From JAGGZI01 sp964399605 (GTDB lineage Archaea > Aenigmatarchaeota > Aenigmatarchaeia > PWEA01 > JAGHBM01), in assembly GCA_964399605.1 (NCBI GenBank), contig CAYNRH010000004.1, positions 1 to 32,967 of the forward strand: DNA of 32,967 nt, read 5' to 3'. The position numbers were made by a program, and so were the translations under genes. Under the pieces are notes generated by a model. It saw only the letters and a list, made by a program, of their open reading frames with translations, was not told the DNA's origin and ran no database searches. This document shows, in pieces, positions 15,016 through 22,041 of this stretch (positions are counted from its first letter, which is position 1; each line of letters starts with the position of its first letter).

Positions 15016-16335
15016 ATGAAAAAAGGATTTATACATATGATAGAAATAGTGTTGGTTTCTCTTATCGTCATAATGTCAATCCCTGTGATATTATATCCAT
15101 TCTCGAGATCTAGTGAGTGGGACAAGGTTCTTTTGTACACGCATGGCAAGGATTTTATCTCTACCGCAGACAAGATAAACGAAAACGGAGAGAGTTTTGT
15201 GCAAAATCTTATGGAGAAAAACAAGACAGAAATCTCAAACGAACTTTGGAGAATAATGGGAATTGAATCCAGAAAAATAAATTATGGGATTCACACAAGA
15301 GGTTCCATAAAAAACAAAATAAGAGTTGCGTTCAACTGTACAACATGTGATGTTACTTCAGAAAAGATATACATAAGAAGCATGCTGTCGCCAGCTTATG
15401 TCAACGGAAGATTTGTCAACTTTGAACTGTTCACATTCTCGTATGATGAAATGAACAAGTATGATATAGATGTTATAATTTTAACAAACAGCACTCCAAA
15501 TGACGATACGATTACACAGGCAGAATCGCACATTGACAAAATAAAAAATCATCTCAAAAACGGGGGTGGAATAATAGAAATTGTTGATTCCGGTTTAATT
15601 GCAAACACAAACCTTCAGACAGGTATATTCGGAATATCCCCTGGCAGCGGGGGCAGTGGAGGGAATATAACATTCAACAATCCAGATGACCCCAAAAAAC
15701 CAAACTACGAAATACAGAAATATTTTTATGGTGTTGGAATTTACACAGAACTAAACTCTGAGGAAAAGGGTAACTTCACTTTATGGAAAAATCAGAAATA
15801 TAAAACACGAGGGAATAATACTGGATGCCTTGGTTCAGTTTACTGTAAAGTTGATGTTGACAGAAACGGTGATGGAACATTTGAATCAAATGAGCTTGGA
15901 TTTGTGGAAGGCGACAAATTTACAATAAAACATAATTTAAAAAACTTTTATTTCTCTGTTGACAAAATTGACAAAGATGGAAAATATGTGAGCTTTAATT
16001 TTCTAAGGGATGAACCTTATGAATTTGAAGATTTTACTGAAGACAAAATAAACACTTTGGGCAGTTCAGATAGAATAATACTTGAAACAAGTGGAGGAAG
16101 GCCTGCAGGAATACTAAACCAAACAAGCGGAAGAGCCGTGTGGATTGATGCTGGCAGCGGAGACGATGTCGGCGCACTGGTAAAAAGTTCTGCGATATGG
16201 GCAGCGGGAAAAGATTGGTGGAACATATTGAAAACTATCTCAGGGGAATATGAAAAAGTTAGCTACTTTGTTTCCCAAGGTGAGGATTTTCACGAACCAT
16301 ACTGGATAGAATTTAACGTCTGGTATATTTACTAA
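15016..16335 (+). CDS. Large pilin-like surface protein with EF-hand loop
   Basis: The product has 439 residues from the ATG at 15016, with GGTGAT just before it. MKKGFIHMIEIVLVSLIVIM gives a Lys-Lys-Gly leader, a Glu at +6 and a hydrophobic helix, so it is processed or anchored like a pilin but is three times their size. The segment DVIILTNSTPNDD with KNHLKNGGGIIEI, and later GRAVWIDAGSGDDVGALVK, resembles the two halves of a class I glutamine-amidotransferase-like fold without a visible catalytic Cys. Between them, at about residues 282-293, lies a complete calcium-type loop DRNGDGTFESNE. It is the last gene of the pilus operon and could be a tip or adhesion subunit. The fold assignment is tentative; the leader and loop are clear. 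Confidence 0.65.
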   Translation: MKKGFIHMIEIVLVSLIVIMSIPVILYPFSRSSEWDKVLLYTHGKDFISTADKINENGESFVQNLMEKNKTEISNELWRIMGIESRKINYGIHTRGSIKNKIRVAFNCTTCDVTSEKIYIRSMLSPAYVNGRFVNFELFTFSYDEMNKYDIDVIILTNSTPNDDTITQAESHIDKIKNHLKNGGGIIEIVDSGLIANTNLQTGIFGISPGSGGSGGNITFNNPDDPKKPNYEIQKYFYGVGIYTELNSEEKGNFTLWKNQKYKTRGNNTGCLGSVYCKVDVDRNGDGTFESNELGFVEGDKFTIKHNLKNFYFSVDKIDKDGKYVSFNFLRDEPYEFEDFTEDKINTLGSSDRIILETSGGRPAGILNQTSGRAVWIDAGSGDDVGALVKSSAIWAAGKDWWNILKTISGEYEKVSYFVSQGEDFHEPYWIEFNVWYIY

Positions 16336-16367
16336 ACCATTAAAAGTCTTTAAAACAAAATATTTCT

Positions 16368-17027
16368 ATGAAACAAAAATTTTGCATAAAATGCGGTAAA
16401 AAAACTGACAAACTCTTTGATGGACTCTGTGAGAAATGTTTTCTGGAAAAGAAAGAACTGATAGAAGTCCCAAAAAGGATAGTTGTGAATATATGCAAAA
16501 ACTGCGGGAGAGTGCAAACTAAAAGAGGCTGGTCAAAAGGAAAATCAATCGAAGATATAGTAAAGAAAAAAATTAAGACAAAAAATGAGATTGAAAAAAT
16601 AAAGATAACAAAGAAAAAAGTGAACAAAGACTTTGTTGTTGAAATACTGGCAACTGGAAAAATAAGTGGGCTTGAAAAAACAGAAAGAAGGAAAACAATT
16701 GTTGTCATAAGAAAAAAATTATGTGAAATGTGCGGAAAAATTAGCGGCGGATATTACGAAGCAATAATCCAGTTAAGGTCTGATGAAGAAGAAAAGATAA
16801 TGAATTCTGCAGAAATAATAAAAAGTATTCTCAAGAATAAGAACGGTTTTTTAACAAAAATTGTGAAAAGAAAAAATGGTATTGATTTATATATAACTCC
16901 AAAAAGCCTTGTTGATATAATAATAAAAAATATTCCAAAAATAAAAGAAAAAAAGAAATCATATAGTTTGGTAACAAGAAAAGATGGTAGAGATTTATAT
17001 AGAACAACCGCCTTAGTTAGATTATAA
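16368..17027 (+). CDS. NMD3-family ribosome maturation protein
   Basis: The product has 219 residues. N-terminal Cys pairs CIKCG (6-9) and CEKC (21-24) form one zinc ribbon. CKNCG (43-46) and a later CEMCG form a second, the arrangement of the archaeal/eukaryotic NMD3 N-terminal domain. Eukaryotic NMD3 binds the 60S subunit and recruits the export factor; archaeal forms lack the export signals and probably act in large-subunit maturation. It is followed after 11 bases by aIF1A, and the operon continues with a KH protein linked to small-subunit biogenesis. It starts a new transcription unit 32 bases after the pilin gene. Confidence 0.82.
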   Translation: MKQKFCIKCGKKTDKLFDGLCEKCFLEKKELIEVPKRIVVNICKNCGRVQTKRGWSKGKSIEDIVKKKIKTKNEIEKIKITKKKVNKDFVVEILATGKISGLEKTERRKTIVVIRKKLCEMCGKISGGYYEAIIQLRSDEEEKIMNSAEIIKSILKNKNGFLTKIVKRKNGIDLYITPKSLVDIIIKNIPKIKEKKKSYSLVTRKDGRDLYRTTALVRL

Positions 17028-17038
17028 CTGTGATAAAT

Positions 17039-17323
17039 ATGGAAGAGGAAGTAAGGGTAAAGACTCCAAAGGACGGCGAGCTCCTTGGAAGAGTTATAAA
17101 TATGCTTGGAGCAAACAGACTGCTTGTTGAATGTGAAGATGGGAAAGAGAGAATTTGTAGAATACCAGGAAAGCTTAAAAAAAGAGTCTGGACAAGAGTT
17201 GACGATATAGTTCTCTTAAAGCCATGGGAAGTGCAACAGGACAGGAGAGCAGATATCGTCTGGAGATATACAAAAACGCAGGCACTTGTTCTTAAAAATA
17301 AAGGATATTTAAAAAATCTGTAA
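17039..17323 (+). CDS. Translation initiation factor aIF1A
   Basis: The product has 94 residues from the ATG at 17039; a GTG at 17030 is in frame but lies in the binding region. The OB-fold pattern is clear: DGELLGRVINMLGANRLLVE, then RICRIPGKLKKRVW, then DIVLLKPWEVQ. These match the family core, including the GANR and KKRVW elements. It binds the A site of the small subunit and promotes scanning-type start selection and initiator tRNA binding. Length is typical of archaea (about 95-110). It sits between NMD3 and the KH protein. Confidence 0.92.
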   Translation: MEEEVRVKTPKDGELLGRVINMLGANRLLVECEDGKERICRIPGKLKKRVWTRVDDIVLLKPWEVQQDRRADIVWRYTKTQALVLKNKGYLKNL

Positions 17324-17337
17324 TTGTAGTGAACAGC

Positions 17338-17823
17338 ATGATCAAGACTGTTAAGATTCCTGAAGATAGAATTGGCGTTCTGAAAAGCTCTTTAAAAAAA
17401 ATAGAAGAATCCACGAATACCATGATAAGCATAGATGAAAATAATGTAAAAATAAACGGAAGCCCGATTGACGTGTGGAAAGCAAAAGATATAGTGAAGG
17501 CAATCGGACGCGGGTTCAGCCCTGTGAACTCGCTAAAACTTCTAAACGACGATGTTAATCTGGAAATAATAGAATTGAAAAAATATCTTAAAACACAGAA
17601 AAGTATAAAAAGGATAAAAAGTAGAATAATTGGAAGAGACGGAAAAACAAGAAAAAAAATCGAAGAATATACTGGCTCTGTGCTTTCAATATATGGAAGT
17701 ACAGTTTCAATAATATCAAACTATGAAAAAATATATAAAGCCAAAGAAGGAATATTAATGCTTATAAATGGAGCAACACATAAAAAAGTGTATAATTATC
17801 TTAAAAGATTAGAGGTTGGTTGA
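17338..17823 (+). CDS. KH-domain ribosome biogenesis protein (Dim2/Pno1-like)
   Basis: About 161 residues from the ATG at 17338 (a GTG at 17329 is also in frame). Two KH-like domains are visible: a degenerate first one (about 3-75) and a second (about 85-155) with the GxxG loop GRDG in SRIIGRDGKTRKKIEEYTG. This is the archaeal Dim2/Pno1 pattern. In archaea it binds the 3' end of 16S precursor and cooperates with aIF2 alpha and the endonuclease Nob1. Neighbours NMD3 and aIF1A support a translation role. Its stop directly abuts the GTG start of top6B. Confidence 0.85.
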   Translation: MIKTVKIPEDRIGVLKSSLKKIEESTNTMISIDENNVKINGSPIDVWKAKDIVKAIGRGFSPVNSLKLLNDDVNLEIIELKKYLKTQKSIKRIKSRIIGRDGKTRKKIEEYTGSVLSIYGSTVSIISNYEKIYKAKEGILMLINGATHKKVYNYLKRLEVG

Positions 17824-19407
17824 GTGGCAAAAGATGCTGAAGTGAAAACTGCTGTGGAGATGGCAAAGGAACAAAGGTCAATATCTGTTGCTGAATTTTT
17901 TGAAAAAAACAGACACCTTCTTGGTTTTGATAATCCAACAAAAGCTCTTTTGACTGTCATAAAAGAAGCTGTAGATAATTCTCTGGATGCGTGCGAAGAA
18001 GCCAACATACTTCCAGAAATAAATGTGGAAATAAAAGAAATTGAAGAAAACAGATACAAGATAACCATTGAAGACAATGGTCCAGGAATCATGAAAGAGC
18101 AAATCCCAAGAATATTTGCAAAGCTGCTGTATGGATCAAAGTTTCACAGACTAAGGCAAAGTAGAGGACAGCAGGGCATAGGCATATCTGCATCAGTTCT
18201 TTACGCTCAATTGACAACTGGATACCCCGCAGTAATATATAGCAAACCCAAACCAAAGGGAAAAACTCATATGTTTCATCTGAAGATAGATATAATGAAC
18301 AACGAACCTGAAATAATAAAAGAAGAATTAATTGACGATGGACTGAAACATACTGGCACGAAGATAGTACTCATAATAGAGGGGAGATATGTTCAGAGAT
18401 ATCATTCACCAGATGAATACCTTAAACAAACTGCAATAGTAAATCCGTGGGCTCACATAAAATATAAATCCCCAACTGGTGAGACATTTGATTTTCCAAG
18501 AGTCGTCAACAAATTGTCAAAGAGGCCAAAAGAAATAAAGCCGCACCCATATGGAGTAGAACTTGGAGTTCTTATACGAATGTTAAAAACAACCAAAGCA
18601 AGAAATGTATCTGCATTCTTGCAGCACGAATTCTCTAGAGTTGGCGCAAACTCAGCAGAAGAGATATGCAGATTGGCTGGAATAGACCCAACTGAAAAAC
18701 CACAAACATTAACACATGAATATCAGGAAAAATTATTAAAATCCATGCAAAAAGTTAAATTGATGCGACCTCCAACAGACTGTCTTTCTCCAATAGGAGA
18801 AAATCTACTAAAAGAAGGTTTGAGCAAGGAGATAAAAGCTGAATTCATAACAACCATAACAAGAGACCCTTCTGTCTACAGAGGTATACCATTTCAAATA
18901 GAAGCCGGCATCGCGTATGGTGGAGAGCTTAAAAAAGAAATGTATTCCGATCAGGCAACTGTATTAAGATTTGCAAATAAAATACCCTTATTGTATGAAC
19001 CATCAGGATGCGCTATAACAAGGGCGATTTCATCCATAAAATGGAGAAGGTATGGATTGGACCAATCCCCGGGCAATGTACCAAGGGGTCCGTTAATAAT
19101 TCTTGTTCATATAGCATCGGCATGGGTGCCATATACGTCTGAAAGCAAAGAGTCCATAGCAAATTATCCAGAGATAGTAAAAGAAATAAAACTTGCCGTG
19201 CAAGAATGTGCAAGAAGGATGCTAATGTATATAAGAAAACAAACACGTGTAAAAAGAGAAACGCAAAGATTAAACATATTTAAAAATTATATTCCACTTA
19301 TAGTAGAAAATGCAAAAGAACTTGCCGGAGTTAAGGCAAATATTGACATAGAACCTATATTAGATAAAGTAATTAAAAAGGATTTGATAGACAATGGAAA
19401 AGACTGA
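17824..19407 (+). CDS. top6B: DNA topoisomerase VI subunit B
   Basis: The product has 527 residues from a GTG that directly follows the KH gene stop. The GHKL ATPase motifs are intact: N box EAVDNSLDACEEA (48-60), DNGPGI (84-89) and the G2 loop SRGQQGIGIS (113-122). The transducer domain follows, with the switch lysine region near SSIKWRRYGLDQS. It dimerises on ATP binding and gates double-strand passage by subunit A. Length is typical of forms without the extra C-terminal domain. It overlaps top6A by 14 bases. Confidence 0.96.
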   Translation: MAKDAEVKTAVEMAKEQRSISVAEFFEKNRHLLGFDNPTKALLTVIKEAVDNSLDACEEANILPEINVEIKEIEENRYKITIEDNGPGIMKEQIPRIFAKLLYGSKFHRLRQSRGQQGIGISASVLYAQLTTGYPAVIYSKPKPKGKTHMFHLKIDIMNNEPEIIKEELIDDGLKHTGTKIVLIIEGRYVQRYHSPDEYLKQTAIVNPWAHIKYKSPTGETFDFPRVVNKLSKRPKEIKPHPYGVELGVLIRMLKTTKARNVSAFLQHEFSRVGANSAEEICRLAGIDPTEKPQTLTHEYQEKLLKSMQKVKLMRPPTDCLSPIGENLLKEGLSKEIKAEFITTITRDPSVYRGIPFQIEAGIAYGGELKKEMYSDQATVLRFANKIPLLYEPSGCAITRAISSIKWRRYGLDQSPGNVPRGPLIILVHIASAWVPYTSESKESIANYPEIVKEIKLAVQECARRMLMYIRKQTRVKRETQRLNIFKNYIPLIVENAKELAGVKANIDIEPILDKVIKKDLIDNGKD

Positions 19408-20482
19408 TAAGAAGGTAATTAAAAAAAGGTTAGAAGAAATTGGGAAAGAGATAGTGGAACAAGCAAAAAGTAAAAAAGTTCCATATATTAGAGTTCCGTC
19501 GAGAACCACAAACAATATAGTCTTTGACCCGAAGAGCCTTTGCTATGTTATAGGAGATAAAACAATAACAAGAAGTGCTGGAAACATAAGGCACGTAAAA
19601 CCATTGGCACAGATGCTCAAAGTTGCAAGCTTCTGTAAGGAGTTAGTGGAAGAAGAATTAAAACATGAAACAAAGAGAGGTTTGTATTACATATCAGAAT
19701 CATGGGGAGAAAAACTAAAATTTGATGAGCAACCAGAATCGGACAACATAATAGAAGATATAGAAGCCATAATCGGAGAGCCAAGAGAAGATTTTCATAT
19801 AATACCAAATCCTGGTGGTGCTGTTTACGGCGACCTTACACTTAAATTTAAAAATCCATCGGGAAAGATGATGAAAATAAACTGCCTCCAGACTGCAGAT
19901 GGACAGACCATAGGACCAAGAATGAGTGAAGCAGAAATTGCAGAATGCAACGCAAAAAGAGTCATAGCAATAGAAACATCTGGTATGTACAATAGATTTA
20001 TGGAAGAAAATGCACACAAGAAATTTAATGCCATACTCGTCAATCTTGAGGGACAAGCAACAAGAGCAACAAGAAGGCTAATAAAAAGATTGAACGAAAT
20101 AAAAAAATTGCCTGTATACATATTTACTGATGGTGACCCATGGGGGCTTCACATAGCAATGGTTATAATGGCAGGCTCTGCAAAATCGGCACACATAAAC
20201 AAAATGCTCGCAACGCCCTCTGCAAAATGGATTGGCGTAACTGCATCCGACATAAAGAAATACAAACTGAGGTCAGATAAACTTAAAGATGTTGACATCA
20301 AAAGGATAAAGGAACTTAAAAAAGATCCAAGATATAAAAGCGATAAAAGGCTTTTAGAAGAGCTGAAAATCTGGGAAGAAATAAAGAAAAAGGCAGAACA
20401 GCAGGCTTTGCTGAAATACGGACTCAGGTATGTTGTGGATGAATATTTCCCTGCGAAATTAAAAGAAATGGAAAAGAAATAA
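19394..20482 (+). CDS. top6A: DNA topoisomerase VI subunit A (Spo11 family)
   Basis: The product has 362 residues. The winged-helix 5Y-CAP domain carries the catalytic tyrosine in KRGLYYIS (Tyr99 the better match, Tyr98 adjacent). The Toprim domain has Glu194 in AIETSGMYN and the Asp246/Asp248 pair in FTDGDPWG. Together with subunit B it makes two-base-staggered double-strand breaks and relaxes or unlinks DNA. The overlap with top6B implies coupled translation and equal subunit supply. The gene ends 37 bases before tRNA-Asn. Confidence 0.96.
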   Translation: MEKTDKKVIKKRLEEIGKEIVEQAKSKKVPYIRVPSRTTNNIVFDPKSLCYVIGDKTITRSAGNIRHVKPLAQMLKVASFCKELVEEELKHETKRGLYYISESWGEKLKFDEQPESDNIIEDIEAIIGEPREDFHIIPNPGGAVYGDLTLKFKNPSGKMMKINCLQTADGQTIGPRMSEAEIAECNAKRVIAIETSGMYNRFMEENAHKKFNAILVNLEGQATRATRRLIKRLNEIKKLPVYIFTDGDPWGLHIAMVIMAGSAKSAHINKMLATPSAKWIGVTASDIKKYKLRSDKLKDVDIKRIKELKKDPRYKSDKRLLEELKIWEEIKKKAEQQALLKYGLRYVVDEYFPAKLKEMEKK

Positions 20483-20492
20483 AACTTAAATA
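20483..20492 (+). promoter_or_regulatory. TATA-like element of tRNA-Asn
   Basis: ACTTAAATAC is centred about 32 bases before the tRNA G1, giving a predicted start within the 11-base leader ATTTTCATGAT (20509-20519). The same 11 bases directly precede tRNA-Ile on the other strand (394-404). Confidence 0.45.
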
Positions 20493-20519
20493 CTTCTCTC
20501 CATCTATAATTTTCATGAT

Positions 20520-20681
20520 GCCTCGGTAGCTCAACGGAAGAGCGTACGGCTGTTAACCGTAAGGTTGCAGGTTCGAATGAGCCTTTCTTTATAAGAAAGC
20601 CTCAAGGGAAAGAACTTGAAAACGTTCCACGTTTTCTTACTGGCATGAAAAATGCATTGGAAGTTCCTGCCCGAGGCGCCA
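20520..20681 (+). tRNA. tRNA-Asn(GUU) with T-loop intron, CCA encoded
   Basis: The exons 20520-20577 and 20665-20681 join to 75 nt. The acceptor GCCTCGG/CCGAGGC is perfect. The D arm is GCTC/GAGC and the anticodon stem TACGG/CCGTA. The loop CTGTTAA has anticodon GTT. The T stem is GCAGG/CCTGC and the T loop TTCGAA+T. Discriminator G and encoded CCA end the gene. There is no intron in the anticodon loop; the only interruption is 87 nt in the T loop. Without removing it, the T arm and acceptor stem cannot form. Confidence 0.92.
20578..20664 (+). other. tRNA-Asn intron (T-loop, 59/60), 87 nt
   Basis: It begins TGAGCCTTTC, with a CTTTCTT/AAGAAAG hairpin (583-589 and 593-599 in the 20 kb block) flanked by GAG/CTC. 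The box AGAACTTG then directly precedes an AAAACG/CGTTTT hairpin. The central splice helix would be exon TTCG with intron GGAA (three of four pairs). The cut may sit one base later because T occurs at both ends. Confidence 0.8.
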
Positions 20682-20723
20682 TTCCTATATTTTCACAAAA
20701 ACTTTTAATTTATAAAAGAGTAA

Positions 20724-20735
20724 TTTTAAATAAAG
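20724..20735 (+). promoter_or_regulatory. TATA-like element of tRNA-Phe
   Basis: TTTTAAATAAAG is centred about 29 bases before the tRNA-Phe G1, so this tRNA probably has its own promoter rather than being processed from the tRNA-Asn transcript. Confidence 0.4.
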
Positions 20736-20795
20736 TTAAACATCAAATTTAAAGACCGGGAAGGTAGCTCAGCCTGGGAGAGCGCTACCCTGAAG

Positions 20796-20828
20796 TCAAG
20801 ACATACATGAAATATATGTCTGTGAGTT
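20796..20828 (+). other. tRNA-Phe intron 1 (canonical 37/38), 33 nt
   Basis: This short intron follows the base 3' of anticodon GAA. It carries an AGACATA/TATGTCT stem closing a small loop. It shows none of the sequence features shared by the four non-canonical introns. Confidence 0.8.
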
Positions 20829-20850
20829 AGGTAGTTGTCGTGGGTTCAAA

Positions 20851-20926
20851 AACAGATCCCTTTTCAAAAAGGTCTCTGTACTTCCCAAAACTTGAAAACG
20901 CTTCGCGTTTTCCGGGATGATGAATC
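20851..20926 (+). other. tRNA-Phe intron 2 (T-loop, 59/60), 76 nt, ideal splice motif
   Basis: The bulge-helix-bulge is textbook. Exon TTCA (20845-20848) pairs with intron TGAA (20921-20924 within ATGATGAA). The three-base bulges AA|A and TC|T sit at the cut sites, and the T stem and an ATCCC/GGGAT intron stem lie outside. Inside are CAGA/TCTG around a CCTTTT/AAAAGG hairpin. The box AAACTTG follows, then a GAAAACGC/GCGTTTTC hairpin. Confidence 0.85.
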
Positions 20927-20963
20927 TCCCACCCTTCCCACCAATCCTGATAACGGCGATAAA

Positions 20964-21491
20964 ATGAAAATAAGAGTTTTCCAGATAGGAGACGTTCAAC
21001 CAAACATAATTAAAATAATAGTTGACACATTGAACAAAAGATTCAAAAGCAAATTTGTAATGGATAAAAAAATAGATATTCCAGAAGAAGCATACGACAA
21101 ATACAGAAACCAATACAACTCAGAAATAATATTAAAATCACTTAAAAAACACATAGCCGCTGACGAAAAAGCGGTTGGAATAACATCAAATGACATATAT
21201 GCAAAAGATTTGAACTTTATATTTGGGCAATCATATGAAGATGTATGCATTGTAAGTACTTCGAGGCTTGACCCCAAATTTTATAACTTACCACAAAACT
21301 TTGAATTGCTTATAAAAAGAACTTTAAAAGAAACTATACATGAAATAGGACATATGTTTGGAATGACACATTGCAAAAATCCTGAATGCGTAATGTCATT
21401 TTCAAATTCAATTGCATACGTTGATGATAAAGCTGACACATTTTGCAAAGATTGTACATTAAAAATGACTATGAATGGTGTTGTTATATGA
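20964..21491 (+). CDS. amzA: Archaemetzincin (zinc metalloprotease)
   Basis: The product has 175 residues from the ATG at 20964. The frame is open further upstream, but that part lies inside tRNA-Phe. The zinc-binding metzincin motif is HEIGHMFGMTH (126-136), directly followed by Cys137. CVM (142-144, the Met-turn) and two further Cys (161, 164) complete the four-Cys second zinc site unique to archaemetzincins. Family members are small peptidases of unclear substrate. The stop overlaps the endA start (ATGA), so the two are translated together, a link between a protease and tRNA splicing that is probably just operon sharing. Confidence 0.93.
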   Translation: MKIRVFQIGDVQPNIIKIIVDTLNKRFKSKFVMDKKIDIPEEAYDKYRNQYNSEIILKSLKKHIAADEKAVGITSNDIYAKDLNFIFGQSYEDVCIVSTSRLDPKFYNLPQNFELLIKRTLKETIHEIGHMFGMTHCKNPECVMSFSNSIAYVDDKADTFCKDCTLKMTMNGVVI

Positions 21492-22036
21492 AAAAAGAAA
21501 AAATATATGAAGGTGAATTAACTGAAAACGAAGTAATAGTCTGGGGAGAAAAAGAATCTAAAGAAGTTTATGATTTTGGATGCTATGGAAAAAAAATAGA
21601 AGACCACCTCGTGCTAAGCTTGAGTGAAGCTATGCATCTGATAGAGAGAAAAAAACTTGTTGTAAAAGATGGTGGAAAAAAACTAAACAAGAGAAAATTT
21701 TATGACAAAGCCTGCGAAATCGACAGGGAATTCTCAGCAAAATATGCCGTCTACAAGGATCTTAGAGAGCGGGGATTCCTAGTCAGAACTGGCTTTAAAT
21801 TCGGGACGCATTTCAGGGTATATGAGCGTGGCGTAAAACTAAAGAAGGGTCCTAAATCTGCCAAGGAACATACCAAGTGGATTGTTCATGCCGTACCAGA
21901 GAATTTCACGTGCTCCTACGCAGAGCTTTCAAGAGCAGTGAGACTTGCACATAACATAAGAGCAAAAATGCTCTGGGCAGTAGTTGACGAAGAAAAAGAT
22001 GTAACATATTATGAAATAGTGAGGATAACACCGTGA
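21488..22036 (+). CDS. endA: tRNA-splicing endonuclease
   Basis: The product has 182 residues from the ATG at 21488. An N-terminal domain (about 1-80) precedes the nuclease domain. This carries the catalytic triad Tyr112 (GTHFRVYERG), His128 (AKEHTKW) and Lys160 (HNIRAKMLW). It cuts pre-tRNAs at bulge-helix-bulge sites. The length equals the single-domain alpha type, which forms homotetramers, or the alpha subunit of a heterotetramer; no beta subunit is in the window. A Lys-rich stretch (about 116-127) makes the Tyr-His spacing 16 instead of about 10 as I recall for Methanocaldococcus. In other archaea a basic loop broadens substrate range. The enzyme must handle the non-canonical introns found just upstream. 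Confidence 0.94.
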   Translation: MKKEKIYEGELTENEVIVWGEKESKEVYDFGCYGKKIEDHLVLSLSEAMHLIERKKLVVKDGGKKLNKRKFYDKACEIDREFSAKYAVYKDLRERGFLVRTGFKFGTHFRVYERGVKLKKGPKSAKEHTKWIVHAVPENFTCSYAELSRAVRLAHNIRAKMLWAVVDEEKDVTYYEIVRITP

Positions 22037-22041
22037 TTTTT

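Larger units (their letters stand above)
20758..20943 (+). tRNA. tRNA-Phe(GAA) with two introns, CCA encoded
   Basis: The exons 20758-20795, 20829-20850 and 20927-20943 join to 77 nt. The acceptor GGGAAGG/CCTTCCC is perfect. The D stem is GCTC/GAGC and the anticodon stem CTACC/GGTAG. Anticodon GAA lies at 20792-20794. The variable loop is TTGTC, the T stem GTGGG/CCCAC and the T loop TTCAAA+T. Discriminator A and encoded CCA end the gene. The first intron is at the canonical site, the second in the T loop. The archaemetzincin gene starts 20 bases after the CCA. Confidence 0.93.

Noticed and set aside
20916..20950. Box C/D guide RNA: ATGATGA in the tRNA-Phe T-loop intron and CTGA at 20947
   Set aside because: The ATGATGA overlaps the splice helix strand TGAA, and the CTGA lies past the tRNA end; no terminal stem or D'/C' boxes are seen.
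20835..20963. N-terminal extension of archaemetzincin
   Set aside because: The upstream open frame lies inside tRNA-Phe exons and intron; the protein family starts at the ATG at 20964.
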